This document shows, in pieces, positions 11,097 through 22,857 of a stretch of 64,000 bases of DNA (positions are counted from its first letter, which is position 1; each line of letters begins with the position of its first letter). The stretch comes from Labia minor (taxonomy: Eukaryota; Arthropoda; Insecta; Dermaptera; Spongiphoridae): assembly GCA_963082975.1 (NCBI GenBank), contig OY720346.1:73151267-73215266 (forward strand), written 5' to 3'. The position numbers and the translations under genes are program-made. Below the pieces are notes generated by a model. That model was not told where the DNA came from. It ran no database searches and saw nothing but the letters and a program-made list of their open reading frames with translations.

Positions 11097-11340
11097 TTTT
11101 AATTTTATACTATTTTATTAGAATTTTTAATTTATTACATATAATTGCATTTCTTCTTTAATATTTCTTTAAGTTGTTTATTCATTTAGTTTAAGTAGAA
11201 TATCGGATCTCCTTTATATGCTAAAGTATACTATTAATTTAATTAGAGCTGTTAAAGTATATTATATAGAGTATATAAAGCTATCGATCAATAAGAGTAA
11301 TTTTATATTTATCAATTTCTAAATGGAGAAATGAGAATTT
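11097..11340. other. A+T-rich spacer
   Basis: Nothing recognised. Confidence 0.5.
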
Positions 11341-11660
11341 AGGTGAAAAGAGTAAGTGAAGGAAGGAATGAGGGAGAAATATAAAGAATGGGTGGCCCGA
11401 AAGATAAAAGTTGGCAGCAGATCGTACGCGTATCGGATGATGGTCGAGTACTTGTGGGTGTTAAGGCGAGATATACTAAGCGTAGGAATGAGAATGAATA
11501 CCATACTCTCCACCAATCCAATGGTAAGACACCCCTCCATTCCCTCAACCAAACGGATTTAATTTCCGACACGACAAGCTGGCGCCAGATTAGGATTGCC
11601 AAAAGGGTGCCAACGGAGAGAAAAATTGAATTAATTAAATCACTTCTTGAATTTTAATTT
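11341..11660. other. GC-normal block open in several frames
   Basis: About 300 bp of non-repetitive sequence where four frames on both strands stay open for 60-90 codons. The plus frame from 11388 begins MGGPKDKSWQQIVRVSDD. None matches a family I know, and openness in many frames reflects local GC rather than coding. A possible GTAAG donor at 11525 has no matching acceptor and frame. It may be a conserved non-coding or untranslated exon. Confidence 0.25.
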
Positions 11661-12440
11661 ACACCAATGACATTTCTTATCAGTACTGTTAGGGGTTAGG
11701 GAAGAAGAAAAGGGTAGTTGGAGAGGTAAAATGGAATGGAGTGGGTGGAATTAAACGGGAAGGAAGAGTTGGAGAGAAATCGGAAAGTTTGTGGTCACTC
11801 GGACCGGTAGGAGAATTGCTAATTTAGAAACTTGGTCAGGCTCCAAGTTCAGCTGTCAAAGAAAGAAAAGAGGAGGGAGAGAGATTCATTTTTACAATTA
11901 TTATTTAATTAATATTTACCCTTTTTTTCATTGAAGAAAAAAAAAATAATTTAAATATATATATATTAAAGAAATAGATAAAATTGAATTTATAACTTGT
12001 TAGTTGTTGTTTTTGTTGTTGTTAAAATTATAAACATGAATGAAACATACAAGTTTGACTGCACCTAACTGGAGAATGTTTAGCACCAGACTTACTCAAT
12101 CATTTATTACATGAATCCATTTTATGAGAGAAGAGATATTATACACCTTTTACCTACTTAACATTAAATCATTATTCTAATAATTCTATAATATATTCTG
12201 TAGTGAATCCATGTTTTACCTATCGATTATAATTTTAGAATTGATGCAAATCAACTAATATATTACCAAATAAAATCTTTACTATATTTTGAATTAGGGC
12301 ATGTGCTATATTCAATTTATAGGATAGTAATGTATGCCCTACAACCTACATGAATTATACTAAAAGAATTTGTCTATAAATATATATAGATATATTTGTA
12401 TATTTTTGAGATATTAAACCCCTCTAAGGATTTTTTTTTT
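11661..12440. other. Non-coding spacer
   Basis: A G-rich stretch (11690-11880) of GGAGAG/GGAAG repeats, then A+T-rich DNA. No gene seen. Confidence 0.45.
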
Positions 12441-12730
12441 TTGAAATTCAAACCATAGATAATATTTATAAAGAAAAATCGATCTGTCTTGGTTTCAGCC
12501 TCGAAAAAAATCAACTTTATTAGTTTTTTGTTAATTTAAAATAGTAAATTTAAATGACGTCATGAACTACGTCATCCCTGTTGAAATTTGCTTCCCGTCG
12601 TTATTTTCTAATAGATATTTTATTAATATTTTCTTATATTTAAAATATTTTTAAATTTTTTATTTAATTTCGAAAAAAAATTAAAAATATTTATTTTAAT
12701 AATATTTTAGAATCAAATTACGAAATATAT
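12441..12730 (+). mobile_element. Fragment related to RC-A'/RC-C
   Basis: Shares TATTTATAAAGAAAAATCGA with the RC-C 5' region, and TCAACTTTATTAGTTTTTTG and a TGACGTCAT pair with RC-A' copies. This suggests the two families exchange modules. Ends not definable. Confidence 0.4.
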
Positions 12731-13400
12731 TTATTAATCTCGCACCAAAAAAAAAAAATTATAAAGTTAGCAACATAATAATACTAATGAACAATTATAA
12801 ATGAAGAATGTTTAATGTATAAATAAATTGTTGAATAAATTTGATCAAATAATACTAAATAAATTATATGATATTAATTAAAATGTTTTTTAGATTAAAT
12901 TATAAATAATATAAATGATATTTGATTATTATAAATAAAAAGAAAAAATATAACCACCTTTCTTAATTAAAATATAGACAAGTACAGGTGTCAATATGAT
13001 TTCAGAATTTATATTATTATCAGTAGTAATCCTCGGTCGAAACAGTCTATAAGCTATTGCTATTTTGAAAAATATAAAACTGTCTAATATCTAATAATAA
13101 TAACATATATATCGTATATAATATAGAATCAAATATTTTATCAAGTAAAATTGAATATATTTTTCATCTTGAAATGAAAATCAAATTATTTTAATTAATT
13201 TGTACCATTTTAGGAAATAAATTTTTGATGGGTCATTTTTAGAAAACAATTGTAATAAATAATTAAAAAATTGTAAAATAGTTAAAGTTTATAATAATAA
13301 ATTTTATAAATTTGTTAAAGGTTGGAGCGATAGCTCGGTTTTTCATTTACTGTGAATTATTCATTAAATATTTAAGGTTTGATAATTTATTACATAAATT
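12731..13400. other. A+T-rich spacer
   Basis: Nothing recognised. Confidence 0.5.
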
Positions 13401-13404
13401 GTAT

Positions 13405-13479
13405 TTTTTGTCTGAGGCCCGCCAAAAAATGTTGAACTTTCGTTTGGTCCTTTGATAAAAAAGGTTGCTCACCCCTTTT
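13405..13479. mobile_element. hAT terminal fragment (GGGGTGAGCAACC type)
   Basis: Contains GAGGCCCGCC, TTTGATAAAAAAGGTTGC and the end TTGCTCACCCC, the inverted form of the common hAT terminus GGGGTGAGCAA. The opposite end was not found, so no target duplication could be tested. Confidence 0.45.
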
Positions 13480-13897
13480 GTAGATGATTCTGTAAATCAA
13501 TAATCCCTTCTAAAGTCTCAATGATACCAACGAGACGACATTTCAAAAGATCCTTTTATTCTGTCTCTTTCCCAATCCGTTACGATTTTGTTTATGCCCA
13601 TAAAAGATTGGTATATTTTATTCCACAGTCATATATTCAAATAAGATGAGAGGATAAATCGTGGGGGATTTCACTTATATCCGATATATCATTTGTTTAC
13701 TATATACAAATACAATATCTATGTATAGATATATAGATTTCTATATAGGGAAGGACAAGACATACAAGGGTGTAAAGGTCAGGAGAAGAGAGGCAACAGG
13801 AATCAAGTCAATGGGTTCGATCTTTTCACTAACTCTTTTACCACAATTAATTAATATCATCTTTCTGGCTAAATAATGTAAAATTGAAAAAATAAAA
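13480..13897. other. Unique-looking spacer
   Basis: GC-normal patches near 13500-13590 and 13740-13840; the frame at 13661 has no recognisable product. Confidence 0.35.
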
Positions 13898-14604
13898 ATG
13901 AACTCTGACTAGGCACAAAACCGACCGACGATTTGAAATGAAGTAATTTCCAAACAACATTATATATATATACAGGGTGTCCCAAAATGAAAGAATATCC
14001 CAAAATTAAAGAGCAGATTTCAATGGATGTCAGCAGATTTGACTGTTATACGAAATTGAAATCTGCTCTTTCATTTTTGGACACCCTGTATATATATATA
14101 TATATATATTTAAAATATATATATATATATATAAAGTGTGAAAAAAAATATTTTTAAAATTTGAATTAAAATTACTAAATTATATTATCTCGGTTTTTAT
14201 TTTTAGTTTAATTACTCAATTATTGATTAATAATATATTTTAAATGAAAATTTTCCGACAATTAATATAAAATTAATACTTTGTAAACTACCCCTTCCGG
14301 TTTCCGGGTACCCATCAAAAGTTAATGAATTCATGTTACTGATGCATTAAGTAAATATACTGAATTTTATCAATATCCGTTGAGCTGAACAAGCTGTACA
14401 CGTCTATACACACAATGGACAGATGGACGGACAGTCAGATATGATGCTAAAAATATTTTTTTCTGTACACGTCTATGCGGACAGACATCATGCTAAAATA
14501 CTCTTTTCTGTTAACAAATTGCATGATTTGTGGAGATGTGTAAAAAATCTCCTCATGTTAAATTTGGTTTGAAAATAATCCTTCCCTTGCTATCGTCGGT
14601 AGGT
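13898..14604 (-). mobile_element. RC-A element, copy 4, interrupted by a MITE
   Basis: Minus-oriented RC-A. The left end has decayed hairpin sequence followed by ACCGACCGACG. The right end is TATCGTCGGTAGGT followed by A-rich flank. The (GGAC)n core is near 14417-14440. A second shortened core near 14470-14485 suggests internal duplication. A mariner-type MITE sits at 13972-14089. Confidence 0.65.
13972..14089. mobile_element. Palindromic Tc1/mariner-type MITE
   Basis: A 118-bp element with ends ACAGGGTGTCCCAAAA and TTTGGACACCCTGT. The interior folds back (AGAGCAGATTTCAAT vs ATTGAAATCTGCTCT). It inserted at TA within a TA run of the surrounding RC-A. Non-coding. Confidence 0.78.
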
Positions 14605-14756
14605 AAAAATTAAGCAATATTGAATATTATATATATTTTAAGAACAAAATTTATTACTATTACTCTTTAAAAGTTATACTAATAAATTTAAAATTGTTTT
14701 TTATTATTCTATGTTGATACCTGAATCCCTTTCTAATTTTACTCACATTTACACAC

Positions 14757-15430
14757 ACTATCTATCCCTGTGACTCTATGGTACTCGAAAGTTCTTGGCC
14801 GGAGCAACCACACCCCTCCAAGTATTCCTATTCTGAGCCACAACCTTTCAGTCTCTATCCTCTCCCATCTCTCTCACATCCTTTCCCACATTATCCACCC
14901 ACTGTGTCCTTGGTCTTCCAAGAGGACGTTTCCCACTCGGTCTCCCTACCAATATATTTTTTGCCATTCTATCTTCTCCCATTCTAGCCACGTGTCCTGC
15001 CCACAGTAGCCTTCTCGATTTTATAATTCTAACTATATCTGGAGATGCATAGAGGTCATGCAATTCCTCGTTATGCAATCTTCGCCATTCCCTCGCATGA
15101 CCTCATCTTTCTTTGGCCCATAAATGCTTCGCAGAATCCTATTCTCAAATACTCTAAATCTACTCTCGTCACCTAAGGTCATAGACCATGCCTCACATCC
15201 ATATAATACCACGAGTAAAATAATTGTTTTATATATTTTAACTTTTATCCCTTTTGATAATAATTTTGATGCGATAAGCCCCTTTATTGCATGATAACAG
15301 GCGTTTCCCGATTGTAACCTCGCTTTAAACTCATCTCGAATATTATTATCTTTCGTTATCTCAGAACCTAAGTATTTAAATTTTTCTACATTTTCCAATT
15401 CTATATCTTGTATATTAAGATTTTGTGTGT
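14757..15430 (-). mobile_element. Non-LTR retrotransposon (RTE-like) C-terminal fragment, copy 2
   Basis: The best preserved LINE piece. On the minus strand, 15398-15033 encodes the post-catalytic region of a reverse transcriptase (VEKFKYLGSEITKD, KIYKTIILLVVLYGCEAW, then the IYGPKKDEV region). After a frameshift, 15078-14770 continues LHNEELHDLYASPDIVRIIK, LLWAGHVARMGEDR and the GRPSGKRPLGRPRTQW terminal motif. It ends in a short GATA repeat near 14757. 5'-truncated, and inactive because of the frameshift. The plus-strand frames across it are shadows. Confidence 0.85.
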
Positions 15431-16388
15431 GAACTCAATGTGTATTATACTATTCTTTAGTTTAAATAAAAATTATCATAAATAATAAATTATGTATATA
15501 ATATACAAATTTTGTATTACTTATTTGTTTTTGTTTTTTAATAAAGAAATAATTAATATTCATTAGATTTTGGTTCAGTGTGGTTTATTTTAGTTTTTCC
15601 TTTTTCTATTTTCAACTAGACTCAGTATATTCTAAATTACACATAATTTTAATAGTAATTTTAATTTTATAATTTAATTTCTGGTATTTTCCAATTTTGC
15701 GATTTGATTTGCATAGCGCCGATTCAATCGTCAACCACTTTGTCTATGATTTGTAGCGGCTGGAACAATTTCATTAATTAGTTTCTCTCTCGGGTTTGTG
15801 TTTGTGCGTGTATCTATGTTCATGTGTTCTAGATATATACTCCTACCATTTAGTCAAGCTGCCCTCATTTCCAGAATAAACAACAAAATACAAAAAAAAA
15901 AAATTAAAAAAATAAAAAAGCAAGCCACTAACCAGACTAAAATTGAAATGAATTCACAGTATATCAAGTGAGACTGGTTGGGCTTAGATTAACTCTAACG
16001 GATACGTTATGGGTGGAATGAGAGAGAGAAAGAGGAGGGAGGTCGAATTGGTAAATTTTTCTCGCGTTATCCTTTCATCCCTCCGTTTTCATTTTCATTT
16101 GGCTGAACCGTCGATTGCCATTCATTCATCTCTAAAAACGGATGTGAATCCATCACAAATATCATACTGTCAATCGAAAAAGATCAAAATGAAGCAAATT
16201 TTATAACGGATATTATAATTTGAATCTAAATAACGACAGATATTCATTTCATCATCAATTTTTCAAGAATAAAATAATATATATATAACCGTCATTCGGA
16301 AATTCATTAAACTAACACCGATTTTGTTGTTGAAATATCAACAACAACAAAAAAATGAATGTTTTTTTTTATTCTATTCATTAACTAT
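15431..16388. other. Non-coding DNA with unique patches
   Basis: A+T-rich to 15680, then GC-normal patches (15700-15870 and 15960-16170) including TTTGTGTTTGTGCGTGT. No domain or splice pair supports an exon. The frame at 16009 is low-complexity at its start. Confidence 0.35.
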
Positions 16389-16389
16389 A

Positions 16390-16985
16390 TGACGTCTATC
16401 CAAAAGAAAAGATGAATTTTGAATTATTTAGAAAAGTATTTATTTATTTATCAATATTCATTTTGTTCTCTTCAAAGTAATTCCCCTCAGATAAAATATA
16501 TTTATGCCAGCGCTTCTTCCAATCGTCGAAGTACATCTAAAATGCGCTTTTCGGTATGGCCATCAGCTCCTACTTCGATTCTGACTTTATCTCATCTATT
16601 GTGGCATTGGTCTTCAGTTTTGGGAATAGGTAAATAAAAAGTCGCCGGGAGCCAAATCTGGGGAATAGGGCGACTGAGGCATGATTACGTGGTTGTTTTT
16701 GGTCAAAAAATCACGAACAAGCAATGTTGTTTGAGCTGGTGCATTACCGTGATGCTGAATCAACGATTTGTCTTTCAACAATTCCGATCGTTTGATTTAT
16801 GCAAATGTTGCATAACTTGCTTGCAGTATTCCTTAGTTTGTTTTTTAAAGTAAAAAATCGAAGAACACACAAAACATGACTAACTTTTTGAGTTATCAAA
16901 AACAAACTACTAATCCAAAATGGATGATAATATCAACAAATAAGAATCATATGTGTACCAACATAACAAATTAAATTTCGATAAT
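16390..16985 (-). mobile_element. Internally deleted mariner with transposase C-terminus
   Basis: On the minus strand, remnants include GNAPAQTTLLVRDFLTK, PQSPYSPDLAPGD, an LFPKLK-like stretch and, at the end, FDDWKKRWHKYILSEGNYF. These are the catalytic third-aspartate region and tail of a mariner transposase. Stops and shifts break it. The right end (about 16840-16985) carries the terminal region CATAACAAA / GTACCAACATAAC shared with 2.76 and 43.43 kb. The central region is missing, so it is non-autonomous. The left end is near GACGTC at 16391. Confidence 0.82.
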
Positions 16986-18235
16986 CGAATATATTAATAT
17001 TAATTTTGAAAACAAAATAATTTTTAAAAAATGTAAGTCTTTTTTTTTTAAATACTAACCGGCGATTGCTTTGTGTTTAATTTCAACTCTATCCGATAGT
17101 ATGGATGTATATACTATAATTGAGCTGAAAGGGCTGACGGCAAGGAAGGAACCGACCAAGTAGAGGAAGTTGTTCAGACCCTCTTCGTATCCTTTGTACT
17201 CTAAATTGGCTGAAAGGTGTTTGCTCAATCGAATTAGTGTTGGCCATTTGGATCCCCGGGGCCTTTCGGTTCAATTTGGTTATTTAGTGCGTATATTAAT
17301 AAACGTAATTAATAAACAAATCTCTTCAAAGAAAAGTAAAAAAAAAAACAAAAATAAAAAAAAACATACAACCCTTTTTTACAGAATATGATTGAGTAAA
17401 TAAATATTTCTGGATAATTATATTTATATATCAAATAAATAAAAATAATATTAAAGAATGAATTTATATACTATATACTATAAATGTTCAATATATTATG
17501 GTTATGCTCTCTCATAAAAAAAAAATAAAATAAAATATATGGTATCTGTGAATGAAAAATAGAAAATTATATTGACTTGATTTGCTTTTGTGTTTAAAAA
17601 AATAGAACAGAGTATATAAATAAAGGCTATTCATGCGATTATTTTCAAAAACATTTTATAATTTCATTCATTTTTTGTTCTATTTAAATACAAAAGATAA
17701 TATAATAATATTAATCAAAACTTAATACTTTACAAACTCTTCTGAGAAGACCAAATATTTGAGTAAGCTTTTTAAAATTAGAAAACTCTTTCTTTCTCAC
17801 TCGGTGCACCCCTTTCTGTTTTACGACATACACCCTTTCCTCTCCCCTTCCATTGCCACCATCTCTCATTAATTGAATAAAATAGATCAAAGACAACGCT
17901 GGGTAGTAAAATTAATAACCGATACGTTTTTAAATATGCAAAAAAGTTGGTTTTTCTTTTTAATTATTCTTTAAGAATGAATATTTTCAAAATTTGTAAT
18001 AATATTATAATAGATAATAATAAATACAATTATAATCATTACACCCGAAATCGTTAAAAAACAAAGAATATAAATATATGAAGATGATGCTGATTTATTA
18101 AGAGAGGGAATAATTAATTATTTATATTTAAGATATGAGAAAAAAACTACGATCATCAATGATCGATAGAATTGAGAAAAATAATTAGTGATTGAAATTA
18201 ATATAGAAATAATTAAGAATGGATATAAATGGTTA
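16986..18235. other. Non-coding DNA
   Basis: A GC-normal patch at 17050-17290 is open on both strands (for example RRGSEQLPLLGRFLPC on minus) with no recognised family. A second patch lies at 17770-17880. The rest is A+T-rich with A-rich runs. Confidence 0.35.
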
Positions 18236-18339
18236 AATGCGTCACAGGGTGAGAGGTAGCGTAGCTGGCTCACATTCTCGTGGTCCCAGCTACAAGTCAC
18301 GGGCCTGGCAAGGGAATTGCTCTAACTGGGGTCTATGGG

Positions 18340-18560
18340 TGGATGACCATATTTGGAAAACACCAAACCGAGACTAACGGTTTACCTTTTTTTAGCTTAG
18401 TCCAGAAAACGTTTGACCTTTTTTTTATTTTTTAGAATCAAATTGAAAAAAAAGTACTAAACGTCCTAAATATTTAAAAAACGGGTCAATAGGCTGTCCT
18501 GAAGATTTTTTTCGGGACGCCGGGACAGAGCACCTAAAAACGGGACCTTTGGTCACCTTA
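18340..18560. mobile_element. hAT-type MITE (TAGGGTGACC family), copy 2
   Basis: Ends TGGATGACCA and TGGTCACCTTA are degraded versions of the family termini. Flanks TCTATGGG (18332-18339) and TCTATAGG (18561-18568) are an 8-bp duplication with one mismatch. Interior matches copy 3 (GGGACGCCGGGACAGAGCAC). Confidence 0.8.
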
Positions 18561-18692
18561 TCTATAGGACGGAGTCAACCCAGCCTCCGGGATCAAAATT
18601 GGGAAACTACTTGATAAAAAGTAGCGCCTCCGATCAAGAAAATCAAGGTAAAGGTTGATAGGACACGTTCTAATGATCATAGGACATCTAAT

Positions 18693-18815
18693 CAGCGCCC
18701 GGTAAATGAATAAATTGGTGCACCTATATTCGTAAAATTTATAAACAAAATGCCGCCCTTCAGATTTTCCGCCCCGGACAAATGCCCGGTTTGCCGCCTT
18801 CTAGAGCGGGCCCTA
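18693..18815. mobile_element. Short hAT-like MITE
   Basis: A 123-bp insertion with imperfect inverted ends CAGCGCCCG and CGGGCCCTA. Flanked by CATCTAAT / CACCTAAT (18685-18692, 18816-18823), an 8-bp duplication with one mismatch. Interior has TGCCGCC and CCGCCCCGG. Identity rests on the duplication length and ends. Confidence 0.6.
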
Positions 18816-18826
18816 CACCTAATTGA

Positions 18827-19034
18827 TAGGGTGACCATATTTTGAAAATACCAAACCGGAACATTTTATCTTTTTTTTTTTTGTTTTAGAACCAAATTGA
18901 AAAAAATCTTGAAATGTCCTAAATGTTTAAAAAAAACGGGATAATAGGCTCTCCCGAAGACTTTTTTCGGGACGCCGGGACAGAGCACCTAGAATCGGGA
19001 CAATCCCGGAAAAACGGGACGTTTGGTCACCCTA
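18827..19034. mobile_element. hAT-type MITE (TAGGGTGACC family), copy 3
   Basis: A 208-bp element with near-perfect inverted repeats TAGGGTGACCA / TGGTCACCCTA. It has a perfect 8-bp duplication CTAATTGA (18819-18826, 19035-19042). It is the best preserved member of its family here. Confidence 0.88.
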
Positions 19035-19108
19035 CTAATTGATATAACATATAACCGACTTGATAAGCTTTGTCCTTACGTAGGACGTACAAAATTCAGT
19101 TTTTCTTT

Positions 19109-20530
19109 CAAGAGTTAACATTGTAACATCTCGTATTATAAATACCATTTGAAAATGATTAAATATTTACTGATTTCTTTTTATTCGTATTCTTAAATGG
19201 ATTTTGTTATACTATATATGTAATTTCCAATTTGTAAAGAGTTGCATATTCAAATTTCAAATTCAATGGAAGTCAAAATCATATTCAAGATCCATCAAGA
19301 TCCTGAAAAAAAAAATTAAACTTTTTAATCAAATAAAATATTAAATATTTAATATTTTGTTGTATTTTTTTTTTTTTATTAAATCAAAATTAATTTAAAA
19401 TTTAAACTATTATTTAGTAATCTTAATCATGAGAAATTATTTTTTAATAAAGCCAAACAAAATTTTGAAAATTAATTTACAATAATTGTAGGGTCAAAAA
19501 TATAACTATTATTTGACCAAAATATTAAAATTGTAAAGATCACGATTTAACTTTTTAAGGGTTGGAACAGAAGAGTAACAAAGGATTACCTATTAGTCAA
19601 ATTAGAGATTGTGACTACTTTGTCTACAGAGTATGAAGGTGACAGGAGAGAGTTAGGAGAGAGTTAAGATTGGATGGAGATTAGTGATTACATCAGTATT
19701 AAAGAAATTGTTTTATTTTAATAAATATCTAATTAATTAATAATTTTTCGAGCAGTTTTTGGCAAATTTTGAATTTGCCACCCTTTTTCGTTTTATATAT
19801 TTTTTATTTAAAAATTAATTATATAATACCTAATTAATAAGTATTTAATAACTTTTATGTGATTTCAATATGGAAATTGATTATCTAACTTTCTGAAAAG
19901 CAAAGAGAACTTTCTATATTTGGAACTTAATTAATATTTGGAATTAATTTTATTTAAAATTAATTTCTTTATTAATAAATCTTACTTTAGATTTACTATA
20001 AAAAGGCTTAGTTATTTGCTAACTTTATTATTAGTTTTTTTCATTTCAATTTATTAAACAAATCGGATTTTCAGTATTATAAATTTTCAATAATTAAATT
20101 TTTCACGGGTTTTTATTGTTTTTTGTCACCAGAAATTTCTATTTGCTTAAATTGCTTTATTTTTTATTAAATTGTTTTACTTTTTGTTATATAAAATCAA
20201 ACCCCATTGTTTTGTTACTTTAACCATTTACACTTTTCATTTTGACAAATTATTATTATATCAGTGTTTCGTCGGGCCCCTTCCAATTTTCCTTATCAAA
20301 GTCCTATGATTTTATCCAATCATCATTTTTCATATTTTTTCTATAAAATATCGCTGGCAACACACACGGTCAAACTTTATTTATATTTAATTTAATTAAT
20401 TTATTTAATTTTAGCAACATTTCCCATTTACCTTTCATTATTTCCAAGTGCGGGGACCCATTTTACCTGTGACTCTTATTATTCTATTCACACATACAAT
20501 CACTGTTTTTTTCCCAAAATTTCTTTGGTA
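19109..20530. other. A+T-rich spacer
   Basis: No gene recognised. A short GC-normal stretch at 20255-20480 shows no domain. Confidence 0.45.
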
Positions 20531-20534
20531 TTCA

Positions 20535-21550
20535 TTAGTGGTAATTGCTCAGTCTAACCGATGTATCATGAATTTGGATAAAATTTTACCAGTGGATTTC
20601 TTTTTTGATTCAAATCTAACTTTCCTTAAAAATTATGTGGCGGCCGCTTCTATAATAGTTTACGAGATCAAAATTATCAAAGTTTGCATATAAATCAATT
20701 GATATTCTATTTAGCTACCATGTTTTATTATTTAACCACCAGAGGGCTCTACCAATTGAGAATATTATAAGTGATTATAAGAAAATTAAATAAGCTGGAG
20801 TGTCTCCACTCAACTATCGCGCAATTTGAATTGGATTAAATAACATATATTATATTTAAATTAAATTTAATTAATTATAAATTAAAATTAATAAATAATA
20901 TTTATTAAATCAGAGCATGTTTGGCTCTTTGTTGATGGCACCACGTCACGTGTTGGCGCGTGAGATTTGCAGTGTTAAAAAATTAATTCCGGTACTTTCA
21001 GCGATTCAATCAAGCTGAAATTCTATATATAGCAGTTTTATACAATTATTAATCATGTGAAAAATTATCAAACATATATCTTTATTTTTACGGTCACTTT
21101 AGAAGAAAAAAAATCAAAACGTTGTAGGTAACGACCCTCTTCCGGTTAAGCTACATTTCTCAAAAGTTGATAGAAAACTACGAATTTTGAAAAAAGCCCG
21201 TATACCAAATTTCATCATTCTAGCTCAAACCGTTTTTGTGTAATCTTGTGTACATGCACACACACATAGACATTTTTCTCAGCCTTAGTGAAAATTACTC
21301 AGGGACCTTCAAAACGTATAAAAACATCAAAATCTCGACATCGAAAATTTTCCTGATCTCAATACTATCTCTGGCGAGATAGTAAAAATGAATTAAAATA
21401 AAATAAACCGAACTTATAAAACCGAAAATTAGTTAATAAATGAATAATTACTGAATTAGTCAATAAAACATTATTAAATGGCTGCTCCATCATAACTAGT
21501 TTTTCTGTCCATAATACATCGGTTAGACTGAACAATTACCCCAGTAGTTT
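20535..21550. mobile_element. Fold-back element E, copy 2, split by RC-B
   Basis: Outer inverted repeats GGTAATTGCTCAGTCTAACC (from about 20539) and its inverted counterpart (to about 21548) bracket the region. The left part shares GTTTACGAGAT, TTCTATTTAGC and AGGGCTC with copy 1. An RC-B element (20792-21384) is inserted between. The open frame at 20448-20693 is not coding. Confidence 0.5.
20792..21384 (-). mobile_element. RC-B (HINE-like) element, copy 1
   Basis: Minus-oriented. The 3' hairpin end AGCTGGAGTGTCTCCACT is at the left. The 5' end ACTATCTCGCCAGAGATAG appears inverted at the right. The CA/GT core is near 21255-21268. Also carries GCGCGTGAGATTTGC and ACAACGTTTTGATTT family landmarks. 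Confidence 0.7.
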
Positions 21551-22259
21551 GTGACCCCTGCATGCCTTCAATATTCAATGTCTCTAAAGGCATACATTGT
21601 TTAGGGCAATTGAAATAAGATATAATAATTTAAATAAAATAAAATAAATATGGATATTGTATATACAAAACACAAACCGTTTAATTATGTTGTTTAAATA
21701 TGTAAAAATCTTAGTTAATACATATTAAAGTGTTATTTGATATATAATAGAATTTTTTATATATATATTTTAATCTTGTAATAAAATATGATTTACTTGT
21801 TTTAAGAATTCTAATCCACGATGAATTTTGATATTCATATGAAACATGTTACGTTTTTAATTTAATTAAAATATATTTCGTATATATATATATATATAAG
21901 CATAAATGCTAAGAGAAAAAAATCATTTTTATGTATTATATTTTTGAAAATGTAAAATGATTTAAATTACTTTTTATTATTATTATTATTATTATTATTT
22001 TCTTTCTCCCTCAACTCATTCCAATCTGGTTCTTTTATCCTCTTTGCCCATGTTTTTTGGGGTAGAAAAAAAAATTCAATTTGAAGAAAACAAATCCTTT
22101 AAAACAATTAATTATTTTAACTTTTGTGAATAACAAAACGCACTCAATGAATAACAGGAAAAAAAAACATTTTTTTTTTTTTTGACAACTCTCTTCTTTA
22201 TATAGTAGAAAATGATTAATGTATTATTATTATTATATATATATATAAATATTCTTTTT
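21551..22259. other. A+T-rich spacer
   Basis: TTA trinucleotide run at 21977-21999 and TA runs at 21881-21897 and 22233-22246. No gene. Confidence 0.5.
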
Positions 22260-22331
22260 ACTATCTCGCCACGTTTTGAAGATTCCTGAATCATTTTCAC
22301 TTAGGTTGAGAAAAATGTCTGTCTGTCTGTC

Positions 22332-22389
<58 letters not shown>

Positions 22390-22857
22390 CAAGATTACGC
22401 AAAAACGGTTTGAGCTAGAAAATTGAAACTTTGTATATGGGCATTATTCAAAATTCGTAGTTTTCTATCAACTTTTGAGAAATGTAGCTCATTCGGAAGA
22501 GAACCATTACCTACAACGTTTTGATTTTTTTTCCTCTAAAGGGACCCTAAAAATAAAGATATATGTTTGATAATTTTTCGCATCATTAAAAATTGTATAA
22601 AACTGCTATCTATAGAATTTCAGCTTGATTGAATAGCTGAAAATACCAGAATTAATTTTTTAACACCGCAAATCTCACGCGCCAACAAGTGACGTGGTGT
22701 TATCAACAAAGAGCCAAACATGCGCTGGTTTAATAAATATTATTTATTAATTTTAATTTATAATTTATAATTAATTAAATTTAATTTAAGTTTAATATAT
22801 TATGTTTATTAATTTAATTCAAATTTGCGAGATAGTCGAGTGGAGACACTCCAGCTT
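22260..22857 (+). mobile_element. RC-B element, copy 2, with long GT core
   Basis: Starts ACTATCTCGCC and has lost the following roughly 60 bp. It carries (GTCT)5 then about 25 GT units (22318-22386). It ends GCGAGATAGT, then hairpin TGGAG-ACA-CTCCA, then AGCTTA in T-rich flank. GTCT beside GT shows how the core microsatellite drifts. Confidence 0.75.

Larger units (their letters stand above)
18236..19108 (+). mobile_element. tRNA-derived SINE, copy 2, split by three hAT-type insertions
   Basis: The SINE head (GCGTCACAGGGTGAGAGG) runs 18236-18339. Its body resumes at 18561-18692 (CCCAGCCTCCGGGATC, CGCCTCCGATCAAG), again at 18816-18826, and its tail at 19035-19108 (TACGTAGGACGTACAAAATT). The three gaps are transposons at 18340-18560, 18693-18815 and 18827-19034. 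Removing them rejoins the consensus seen intact at 30.5 kb. Confidence 0.82.

Noticed and set aside
14770..15009. Plus-strand frames of 69-79 residues
   Set aside because: They are antisense shadows of the LINE reverse-transcriptase tail on the minus strand.
22319..22386. A CRISPR or satellite array
   Set aside because: It is the GTCT/GT microsatellite core of an RC-B element with no spacers.
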